The notes under the pieces were generated by a model. That model saw nothing but the letters and a program-made list of their open reading frames with translations, was not told where the DNA came from and did not search any database. DNA of 36,659 nt from contig NW_001915023.1 in NCBI RefSeq assembly GCF_000208925.1, positions 1 through 36,659 of the forward strand, in the 5' to 3' direction. Numbering within the stretch: position 1 is the first letter of the stretch; each line of letters opens with the position of its first letter. Source of the stretch: Entamoeba histolytica HM-1:IMSS (lineage: Eukaryota; Evosea; Mastigamoebida; Endamoebidae). Of this stretch, positions 9,201 to 18,066 are shown in pieces. The position numbers and the translations under genes are program-made.

Positions 9201-12200
9201 AAATTAAATGATCAACTACAACAACGACACACTTTAATGTTTATTATATTAAGACAGTATTTCCAATTAATATTAAATCCTGATAAAACAATTAGTACAA
9301 TGGCATTACAAGAATTACTTATTATTATGAATAAATATGATCTTGATAAACAATTTTCAACTCAAACAGAACGTGATAAATTCTTTAATATGATATTTCC
9401 ATTTGTATTATTTATTCTTGATGATTCAGAAAAAATTAATGAATGGAAAGCAAAAGATTGTTTAGAAGATTTATATGATATTGAATCACTTTATGTTATT
9501 TTCTTCTTTATTCTTAAAAATTTAAGAGAAACAACAATTCAACAATGGTTAGTTTCTGATTTTCTTCCAAGTCTTCTTAATTCATTATTAACTCATATCA
9601 GAAAAGCATTATTATTATTTAGTAGATATCCATATGGTTTTATTCCAAACTCAGCTGCAATATATTCTAAAGAATTAATTCAAGTAATTAAAGATATAGA
9701 AAATAAGGATATGCTAACATCTTCTCGTTCTCCTTCTCCTTCTTTAACGAGAAATTCAAGTATTATTCATTCCAAAATATCTGTTTTAGGATCATCCACA
9801 CATCGTTTATCTTCAAGACTAAAAAGAACATTAGACTCTTATGAACAAGAAAAAGACATACCATTAACACCAAGAAAAGGAGATCATTCACAAACAGGGT
9901 CAGACACTCCAAAAAAAAGTACAGTATATTCTGAACGGTTATCAGGTTTAGGGAGATTAAAGTCTTCAAGTCTTAATACAAATAAGATAATTAATTGCAA
10001 TAATACAGTTGATAACTTAGTTATTGACATTGCATTGATTTCAATGGATTTTTTAGAAACAACTATTGGAGTATTAGTTAACGCAGAAAATACACAAGCA
10101 CTTGAAAGAGCACAAGGAATTATTTCATCAGTGCTATTTGAAGTTAAACCAACAGAAAACTATTTACCTAGTTTATATGAATTTATAAGAAGTATGATTA
10201 CTACATATAGAGATTTTATTTTTAAAAGACCAAATAGTTTGGCATTAAATTTATTAAAGAATTTATTACAACTCTCAAATTCTGATAATCAACTACAAAA
10301 GAATTTTTCTAACAACTTAATTTTTATCTTTGCTAAAACAAATTTCATTGTTACAGGAAATACAGTTGCTACAATAGTTAATGCTACAAGTGCTTTATCA
10401 GAACTTCAAATTAATAATGTTCATAATATTGAACAATCAATTCAAGGATTATTTGATTTAGCAAAAAAATATCATGATAACTTTGATACTAAATTACAAA
10501 AATGTATAGAACTTTCTCTTGATGAAGGAGTCAGAAGAAACAAATCATTACAAAGAGTACAACAATTATATAAAGCTGTAGATGCGGGAGATCTTGATGT
10601 TTTTATTACATTTGTATATGATTATATTAATATTTTAAATAGATTATTTGATTTTATACTAAATGCAGAACCAACAGTAATAAATGGATATATTGAAATG
10701 AAGAGAGATTTTGTAGCTATGCTTAGAAAGAATGAAAGTGTTAATATGATTAAAGAATGGATTGATTTTATTAGAGAGAAAATTGAAACAACAAACGAAA
10801 CTCTTGTAAGCTTTTTAATTGAAAAGAAACAAATTATTGAAAGTGACTATGAAATGTGTATCCACAAAATGAATCAATTAGAAGGTCATTGTGATGTTGA
10901 TAAAAGAGATATGGAAGATTTAGAAGAAAAATGTAAAATTAATAAAAAAATAGGAGAACAATTATTAGACTGGGCCAAGAAGTCACTTTCTATTGATAGT
11001 TGTAATTTAGAATCTTTTAATGATGTTCAATTAATTAGAAAGATTGAGGACTTAGAAAAAGAACAAACAAAAAGGACAAATGAAATTAAAAATATACTCG
11101 ATGAGTATACTTCTTTTGATGAAACTTTAACTGCATTTAAATTAACTTCCAATCCATTATTCCCTGTTACTAGTCAAGAAATGACTGATGGAGTTAGAAA
11201 GGTTCTTCAATTACATCAATCACGAATTAAAGCTGTAAATAATCATTTACAAACAAGAACATCATATGGATCAGAAAAAGAAAGATATACTAATAAAGTC
11301 CAAACATTTGAAGGTATTATTTATAAAAGATTTATAGACTTATGTACTGAAGTATATGGAATGCCAATTGATGCTAATTTTTTAAAAGAATCAATTGATA
11401 AATTTAAAGCATTAAATCATTTATATAATAACAACGTTAATAAATTAGAAGATAAAAAAGAAAAAATGGGTGGATTAAAACCGTCATGGGAAGTTGCTTA
11501 TTGTAGTTGGGAAGAAAGTATTAATTGTGCTATATCAGTTGTTGAATGGTTATCACAATTAATTGAAAATGTTAAAAATAATGAAGAAAATATATTACAA
11601 ATGAAGAAATGGTATGAAAATGAACGTGTGTTTATTACAACTGTAGTATCAACATATTTATGGGATGGGTTATATATATCACTTGCAAAAGTAACAATGA
11701 GGGAATCAAATGATTATTTAAAGATACTTGCTAAAGTTTCACAATATTTATTAGACCATGTAGAAGAAGCACAAAATCAATATGAAAATGCAGGATCATT
11801 ATTACAAGAACTAAGAAAAAGAAAGAAATTACCTTTAGGATTTAAATTCCTTCAAGTGATTCAAGAAAAAGATTTTGAAAAAATTCAAATGATTTTTGAA
11901 TTGTATGATGCTAAATGGAAGGAAGAAGAGAAAGTTGAAAAAATTAGAAAAGACTATGCAGCGTTATTTGAAGAATTTTTTAATGAAACTGATAAAATTA
12001 TTGATCTAGAACCATCAAAAGTTCCTGCTATAGTTATTCAAAAAGTGCAAAACCTAAGAGACAAATTACTGATTTATGATGAACAGAAAATAGATAAACT
12101 AAACAGATACTGTGATTTAAAAAGAAGTGAACAAACAGTTTGGGGAAGGTGTTCTGCTTTAGGTATTCCTGAAAAAGAAATAAAACAAGAAAAAGAAAAT

Positions 12201-13895
12201 AATGTTATTAAATCTCCAAGAAGTCCTCGGACATCTGCCTATACCTATATCCAAAAAAACATCTCATCAAATTCAGTTCTTGTTACTCAAGGTTTACCAA
12301 GAGCAACAAGAAGAGGAGATGAGAATCGTGATATTATAGGTTTCTTTATGAATGGAGATGAAAAAGTTAAGGTTGATTCATTCCATGACTTTTCTTATGG
12401 TCAAAGAGATGCATTTGATGATGACCTGAAAATTGTACAAGATGACATTATTAAAATATTAAAGAACTTAAATAATTTAAATGCATTATTAAATGATTCA
12501 AGAGATCCTCAATTTGTTCTTGAAAGGTATTACCAATTTGCTATGGATTATGTTTCTGCACCTCAATTACATATGACTTGGATTGCTAAATTAGCACAAC
12601 AACATAGACTAAAAGAACAATATATTGAAGCTGGATTATGTGAGGTTCATTTGGTATTATTCATTCATCACCTATTACCAGAAGAATTAGTATCAACCAA
12701 CGTAGATGTTTTGAGCACAACATTTGGTAAATTTGTTCCAAACACTTCTGTCCCTCCTAATCCACAATTTACTGCTCGTCTTACAGAGGATATGATTCTT
12801 CAACATATTACTGCTGCTTGTCATGACTTTGAACATGGAAAAATTCCATGGTATGGGTTAGTGGTAGCATCAGTTGTAATCCCTTATTATATTAAAAAGA
12901 ACAAATACAAAGAATTGGGTTATATTCATGACTTTGTTAATAGGATGTATGCCATGATGGTTGATAAAAATTGTGATGGAATTGTTAAGGATTTTATTCA
13001 ATTTTATTATGTTAGGCTGTTTGGAACTGTCTTTGGAGATTATTTAAATGGTAAGTCGTTTATATATGCTTCAACCAAAGAAAGAATGTCTTATTTATTA
13101 AAAGAAACAAATGACATTCTTCCTCCAACGTACAAAGGAGAAAAACATTTCTTACGTTCATTAGACCAAATCACTGAAAAAGTTATTAAATCTGAAAATG
13201 AGTGTAATATACTTTGGACTCAAGTTCAACCAGTTTATGATAAAGGCAATTTTATTCAATATAGCTCAACATTTAATTGTGATGAATTATGTCTGTCTAA
13301 AGAAGCAAGTGAGACAGAAGGTATTTCACTTCAAAATGCACCAGTACTAAGTTTATGCAAAAAGAGAACAATAATAAGAACTCGTTTTGTACTACCAAGC
13401 CTTTTAACAAGACAAGTTGTTGAAAGTGAGGAAGTTGTTTATTTAACTTCTATTGAAATTATTATTGAAGAGATAGAAAAAAGAAAGAAGAACATTGATT
13501 ATTTTCTTTCAGAAAGTAAGAAATTCTTCCAAGACGTCGATTTTGGTATTGTTTCTTCATTACAAAAGAGTATTGGTGATTTTTTCTTTGGTTCTACTGA
13601 TGTACAAGTAGGAAAACTAAATATTTTTAATACGATCAAAATTATTGATGTATTAAATAAATTTTTCTCTGATTTAAACCAATTTGAATTTACCTTATAC
13701 TTACAACTTTATGACATTGTTAAAGAATGCACAAATTGTTGTGCTGAAGCGTTAGCAATTGTTAAAGAAAATACAAAGATTAGAAAAAGTAGTGCAAACC
13801 TAGAAAAGATAGAAAGGCAACTACCAAGAGTTGAACGAGTTCTTGATGATATTGACAAAAGGCTAGAAGAAAGAAAGGAACAAAACGTATTGTAA
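6237..13895 (+). CDS. DOCK-family guanine nucleotide exchange factor, three exons, with EF-hand-like and spectrin-like regions
   Basis: I assemble exons 6237-6380, 6436-6636 and 6723-13895, all joined in phase 0, giving about 2,505 residues. Residues about 40-105 form a degenerate EF-hand-like pair (YDTEHSKELDVFQLKKYI). DHR-1, the lipid-binding C2 domain, begins near residue 495 with the family hallmark NLLFVYPSEV. Armadillo-like helices follow. A Ser/Thr/Pro-rich linker at about 1115-1205 has several TPRK/TPKK-type sites. Residues about 1475-1860 look like alpha-actinin/spectrin repeats. DHR-2, the catalytic Rho/Rac exchange domain, covers about 2030-2410 (ERYYQFAMDY, then PWYGLVVASVVIPYY, RLFGTVFGDYL and FVLPSLLTRQVV). 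A coiled coil ends the protein. It should act at the plasma membrane and actin cytoskeleton. DOCK assignment is firm; the accessory domains are inferred from motif alignment by eye. A TTG-initiated frame at 6852 is inside exon 3 and is not the start. Confidence 0.9.
6381..6435 (+). other. Intron 1 of the DOCK gene (55 bp)
   Basis: The intron starts GTGTGTTTTA and ends ATTATTTTAG. Removing it joins codon GAT of exon 1 to ACT TAT GAC of exon 2 in phase 0, creating FDTYDTEHSKELDVF. Reading through it instead reaches a stop at 6441. Length and TTTAG end fit Entamoeba introns; GTGTGT departs slightly from the usual GTTTGT. Confidence 0.8.
6637..6722 (+). other. Intron 2 of the DOCK gene (86 bp)
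   Basis: It begins GTTTGTTATT, the classic Entamoeba 5' splice signal, and ends TTCATTTAG. It holds in-frame stops. Splicing joins ATA TCA to AAA GAA AAA in phase 0 and leads directly into the long third exon. Confidence 0.88.
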
Positions 13896-14100
13896 AGAGC
13901 TTATAACATTTAATTGATGTTCAAATGACTTTTTAAAAACACAAACAGTTTAAGTGAAACAAAGCAATCCATTTTATCCAAAAAAAAATATGAATCAACA
14001 CATTTTTTGGTTTTTAATTTTTGTGGGAGATAATTCTTGTTATACTATCCATAAACTATTTATAGATTATGAAAAGTCTAAAAAGGTAAAAATCAATTAA
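13896..14100. other. 3' flank of the DOCK gene up to the LINE remnant
   Basis: About 205 bp of A+T-rich sequence contain no gene. This is the only spacer between the DOCK stop codon and the end of the LINE-like remnant that points toward it from the other strand. Confidence 0.5.
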
Positions 14101-14764
14101 TTAAGTATTAATAGAAATAGCTTCTATTGTTTCTTCTTCATTTTCAATTAATCCTGTCAATAAGTCTTCTTCTTGTATCTCTATTGAGTATGTTTGGTTA
14201 TTAAGAATCAATATTCAATAACATTCATCATGTTTTTAATTACATGGTTTTTTACATCTTTAATGATGTCAATGTCAATTTTTAACTCTTTAATTAATTT
14301 AGTACTTTCTTTATTTATTAATCCATTTATTGAAATTAATACTGGATTTATTTTGACATCTTTTAATTTTTCTATTTTCATTAGCCTATTCTTTAATTCC
14401 TTATACTTATTTCTTTTATTCCAATACACTCAATTAATATTGTGAATAGCCACAATAGTCATATCAAATATTAGACCAATTCGATTCTTTTTATCTAATA
14501 CGTATATGTCTGTTATTTTGTGATATTGTCATTCATTTTTAGGCATTATTTGTTTGTTAAATATCATAGTGATGTCTTTATATTGGAACATTGTTTCATA
14601 TGGTGGTTTTTATATTGAATATTTCCTGTATATTTTCTTATTAACATATCTTCAATTGTTATTTCATTTTGAATATTCAATAATAGTTATGAGATGTTAT
14701 TTAGTAAATATTAATGTATTAACATTTAAATCATCATTGGATGAATAACTTATTGTATTAGATA
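14101..14764 (-). mobile_element. Decayed LINE ORF2 C-terminus (restriction-like endonuclease region)
   Basis: On the minus strand a broken reading frame gives PPYETMFQYKDITMIFNK, a stop, then ITDIYVLDKKNRIGLIFDMT, a stop, then YWNKRNKYKELKNRLMKIEK, VKINPVLISINGLINKES and VIKNMMNVIEY. After a frameshift comes NNQTYSIEIQEEDLLTGLIE, ending at a TAA (14101-14103). The series of a D-I-V pair, an Asp about 15 residues later, a K-Y-x-x-L block and a VPxxISxNGLI block fits the C-terminal nuclease region of R2/R4-type LINEs, the group to which the EhLINEs belong. At least two stops and two frameshifts show it is dead. Upstream coding traces (IQNEITIEDMLIRKYTG, SYSSNDDLNVNTLIFTK) extend over the edge of the inverted repeat at 14639. 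Reverse transcriptase and ORF1 are missing. Confidence 0.7.
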
Positions 14765-15642
14765 TTCTTCATTTTTTCATTTTCTATTTGTTGTTTCTTT
14801 CTTGTTCTTTCACTTCTTTAACACTTCATAATTACTATTGATATTTCTTACTATCATTGTTAATTCTTTGTTGAATGATTATAAAACTTTTACCACTTCA
14901 TTCATGAGTTAGTTATTCATTATACATCTGTTTTAATTTCATTTGAATATTATAAAATCAATAAATAATAAGAATAACAATACAGAGTTAAATACATTAA
15001 TAACACATCATTTCAAGTATTATTTTTAACATCATTCTATTTTAAATAAACATCATTCATTTTATTAATTTTACAATAACATTAATTATATAATAACAAT
15101 AATAATAATATAATAATAAATTATAGAATTGGTAAATATCTATAAATAAAATATTTTTGTGTTTTTAGTTTGATATTTTTACTCAACTTTTTGTTTATTC
15201 TTTTTCATTTCTTATTTGACTTTTTGTTTAAATTATATCTCAATCTCATTTCATATCTCACTCATTCTTCTCTTCTTTCTTCTTCATTTCTTTTGTTGTT
15301 ATTTGAATTATTTCATTCACTTTCTCCATTTTCTTTTAATTTAGATTGAAACACTTCTCATTCATATTATTTTCTTTTTCTATTTATTATCATTTCATTT
15401 TACTTCCAATGTTTTATTACTCATTAACACTTATTTATATTTTCATTATTATCATTCTCTTTACTTATCATTTCATATTCATTTTCCACTCAATTTCAAC
15501 TTTTCTTCACAATTTCAAGATTTCTTTTAGAATTTATCTTTATGTACATTATTTCTATTGACTTTCATTCTCTTTTCTATTCTTTGCTTTAATATTCTTT
15601 GCTTTTCTTTACAAGATTTGATACGAAGAAAACACAAAAATA
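14639..15642 (-). repeat. Right copy of the 1,004-bp inverted repeat (partner 802-1805)
   Basis: This is the exact reverse complement of 802-1805 at every position compared. Here its LINE-like edge (14639 to about 14764) is continuous with the larger LINE remnant at 14101-14640, so this copy looks like the parental context. The pyrimidine-rich strand is the plus strand here. At the other edge identity ends within a run of A at 15636-15642. No terminal inverted repeats or flanking direct repeats are evident. Confidence 0.95.
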
Positions 15643-16016
15643 AATAAGACATTCTTCAAAGTAAAAAAGAAGAAAAAGACTTTGCTCAAATGTAATACAT
15701 CACTCAATGCTTGAATTTACAATGTATTTCTGAAGATATTTGAAAAGGACAATAAGATAATTAAAGAAAGGATTAAAAAATTCAAAGGTTGTAAAGCAAG
15801 AAAGTCAAAAGAGTTTTTAACAAGATTTTTATAAGGAAGTGAAAGTCAAAGTAAGAAAAACAAGAAAGGAAATATAAAAAAGAAATTAAGTCATTAACCA
15901 TTCTAAGTTTTTATTCAAAGTAATAAAAAGGAAAGAAGAGAAGAAAAAATAAAAAGAAATAAAGGCAAAAACATAAATATATCTGCCATAAAGCAACGCG
16001 CAGGAGTTGAGAACAA
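15643..16016. other. A-rich intergenic DNA
   Basis: About 374 bp between the right repeat and the 298-aa gene, mostly A-rich on the plus strand. No gene or RNA is recognised. The segment just before 16017 (ATCTGCCATAAAGCAACGCG) is less A+T-rich and belongs to the 3' flank of the minus-strand gene. Confidence 0.4.
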
Positions 16017-16913
16017 TTACATACATACACATTCAGAAATGATAGAACAAGCAATTCTGAAAAGTTCATTCATAATAGTTTCAACAGTTGGTTGTTTTTT
16101 CATATGTTCAAGAAGTTGAGTATCACAAACTTCTGTTCCATCAAGAAAGAGTGGTTTAGGAAATCCCCAATTTGAATAATTTTCTGCTTCACTTTTAAAA
16201 ACAACAATAAACTTTTTTTGTGAAAATCCAAAAGAAGATACTTTTAATTCAGTATCTTTATGTTCACAAGTAAAGAAATGATTAATATTACAATAGTCTG
16301 TTACTTCTTTTACTAATTGTTTAAATCTTTGTGATTCAGTACGAGTTGAATATTGACAACGAATAGACTGAAGTTGAATTTGTTTTAATGTTTTAATCAT
16401 TTCTTTTCTTTTAATTATATTAGGATCAATCATAACTTTAGGAATAATTTTTAATGAATGTTTACAAAACTTACTTTTATCTGTTGGTTGAATTCTTAAT
16501 TTTGGTTTTTTAATAACAACAGGTAATTCTTCGTCACTATCAACTACTCCTTCTGAATAACTTCTTTCTACTTTAGGGTTTTCATTTTTTGTATCTACTC
16601 CATTATCTTCAATAGATTCATTACTCTTTTCGATTTTTGTTTCTGTATTATTAGTGTTCTTACTTTTATTCTTAGAACAATACTCTTCATCACTAAGTAA
16701 ACATGATGTGGTAATTCCTTTTGCAAATTTAAATCTAAAATACTCATTGTGTCTCCTAGTAGGTTTTGTTGTTAAAAAATTTATTGGTGGTAATTCATTA
16801 TCCCCTATATTTTTTTGTACTCCAATAAATGAATTAATCGTCTTACTTAAATTTGTATGTGGCGTTGTAGTGATATGCTGAATTCTCTTGTGGGGAGCTT
16901 CAGCGTGCAACAT
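16017..16913 (-). CDS. Unrecognised 298-residue protein
   Basis: I do not recognise a family. Residues 1-70 are a polar N-terminus. About 75-135 are low-complexity, rich in Asn, Lys, Glu and Ser (likely disordered), with an acidic patch DSDEELP. About 140-170 are basic (KPKLRIQPTDKSKFCKHSLK). About 170-298 look folded, with a helix (KRKEMIKTLKQIQLQS), a strand pair around KVSSFGFSQKKFIVVFKSE, a loop NWGFPKPLFLDG and a closing hydrophobic helix (TIMNELFRIACSIISECV). There is no signal peptide or membrane segment. The composition suggests a nuclear or nucleic-acid-associated protein, but this is weak. The start at 16913 is the first ATG after an in-frame stop. Confidence 0.7.
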   Translation of the reverse strand: MLHAEAPHKRIQHITTTPHTNLSKTINSFIGVQKNIGDNELPPINFLTTKPTRRHNEYFRFKFAKGITTSCLLSDEEYCSKNKSKNTNNTETKIEKSNESIEDNGVDTKNENPKVERSYSEGVVDSDEELPVVIKKPKLRIQPTDKSKFCKHSLKIIPKVMIDPNIIKRKEMIKTLKQIQLQSIRCQYSTRTESQRFKQLVKEVTDYCNINHFFTCEHKDTELKVSSFGFSQKKFIVVFKSEAENYSNWGFPKPLFLDGTEVCDTQLLEHMKKQPTVETIMNELFRIACSIISECVCM

Positions 16914-17469
16914 AGACGATTGACTTTAATAAAAGAATGTTCGATCCCTTCTTATACTCCTTTCTTTTTCTTTTTTTTATATCATACAGTTTATTATATT
17001 TTTATATTATCCTATTTCTTCTTTTTTCTTCTTTTTCTAGTTTCTCTATATGGCTTTTATTTTGTTTCTTTCTAACTTTTGTTTTATTTAAAAATCATCA
17101 ACTTTTTTTACATGTCTATAGTTTCCTTTATTATTCCTTTATAACTCTTAACAGTTGTGTTTTTTGAACTTTTGATTTACTTAAACAATCTTCTTCGCTC
17201 ATTTTTTACTTTAATTTCTTAATTCATTTCTTTATTAATGTGTTTTCTATTTTTTCCCTGTTTTAGGGTTCTATTGTAGAAGATTCCTCTCTTTTGTTTT
17301 TCTATTACTTTGCTAAACCTGAAACGGAATTTAGCACCAACCGACTTACAAATCAATTTATCGTTGTTTTTTTTCATTTTTTCTTTGGCTTTTCTGCAAA
17401 ACTACTCTCCAGTTTCTGCTTTATAAAACATAAAATAACGAACAATCATTCATATTCAATCTATCTTTC
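16914..17469. other. 556-bp spacer with two small minus-strand open frames
   Basis: The spacer between the Cgr1-like stop and the 298-aa gene is mostly C/T-rich on the plus strand. Within it, 17219-17377 (minus) encodes 52 codons of balanced composition (MKKNNDKLICKSVGAKFRFR...) and 17131-17202 (minus) encodes 23 codons (MSEEDCLSKSKVQKTQLLRV...). The segment around 17310-17350 is clearly richer in G+C than its surroundings. They may be a tiny gene, upstream open frames, unrecognised exons of the 298-aa gene, or part of a non-coding RNA; I cannot decide. Confidence 0.35.
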
Positions 17470-17940
17470 TTATTCAATTTCATCAAAGTGGAATGTACGT
17501 AATTGTCTAAATTGTTTCCCACTCATATGTCTCAACTTCTTCTTATTTGTAATTTGTTGAACAATAGTATTTTTGGCAATGTTTTCTTTCTTTCTAATAA
17601 TTGCCTGCTTTCTTGCTTCTTTTCTTTTTGCTTCTTCTTCTGCTTGTCTTGTTCTAATCTCTTCGTCAAGTGCTCTCATCATTTGTCTACGTTTCTTCAT
17701 TTCCATTTTTTCTTCCCAACTAATTCCAGCCATTGCTACATTGTCTTTAATTGACCTTTTTTTATATGCTTCTTTCCATGGTCTTCCAGATACATTAGCT
17801 CCACGTATTGGTTTTTTAATTTCTTTCTTTTCTTCTTTTATGTCTGGTTCTTCTTTTACAATAATTTCTTTTATTATCTCTTCTTTTTGTTTCTCACATT
17901 CATTTGTATTTATTTGTTGTTGCTGTGTTTCACTACTCAT
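17470..17940 (-). CDS. CGR1: Cgr1/CCDC86-like rRNA-processing protein
   Basis: This 156-residue, highly charged protein has an acidic N-terminus (about 1-45), then the family signature SGRPWKEAYKKRSI (residues about 50-65). A long basic helix with SWEEKMEMKKRRQMMRALDE and repeated Arg/Lys/Glu follows. It ends with the conserved block VQQITNKKKLRHMSGKQFRQ. This order matches yeast Cgr1 and human CCDC86, nucleolar proteins needed for 60S subunit assembly and rRNA processing. Length is normal for the family. The gene lies 126 bp downstream of the Prp22-like stop in the same orientation. Confidence 0.88.
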   Translation of the reverse strand: MSSETQQQQINTNECEKQKEEIIKEIIVKEEPDIKEEKKEIKKPIRGANVSGRPWKEAYKKRSIKDNVAMAGISWEEKMEMKKRRQMMRALDEEIRTRQAEEEAKRKEARKQAIIRKKENIAKNTIVQQITNKKKLRHMSGKQFRQLRTFHFDEIE

Positions 17941-18066
17941 CTTCTTATCTTCTTTTTTTCTTTTTAAGGGTTTTTTTGATTTCTTAAAAAGTCTTTTAGA
18001 ATATAATTAAATTATATTTATAATATCATCATTATATTTCCCTTCTTTATTCTTTTCTTTAAACAA

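Noticed and set aside
15643..16016. Possible SINE next to the right repeat
   Set aside because: The segment is A-rich and in the right size range, but I could not identify a 3' tail shared with the LINE remnant or target-site repeats.
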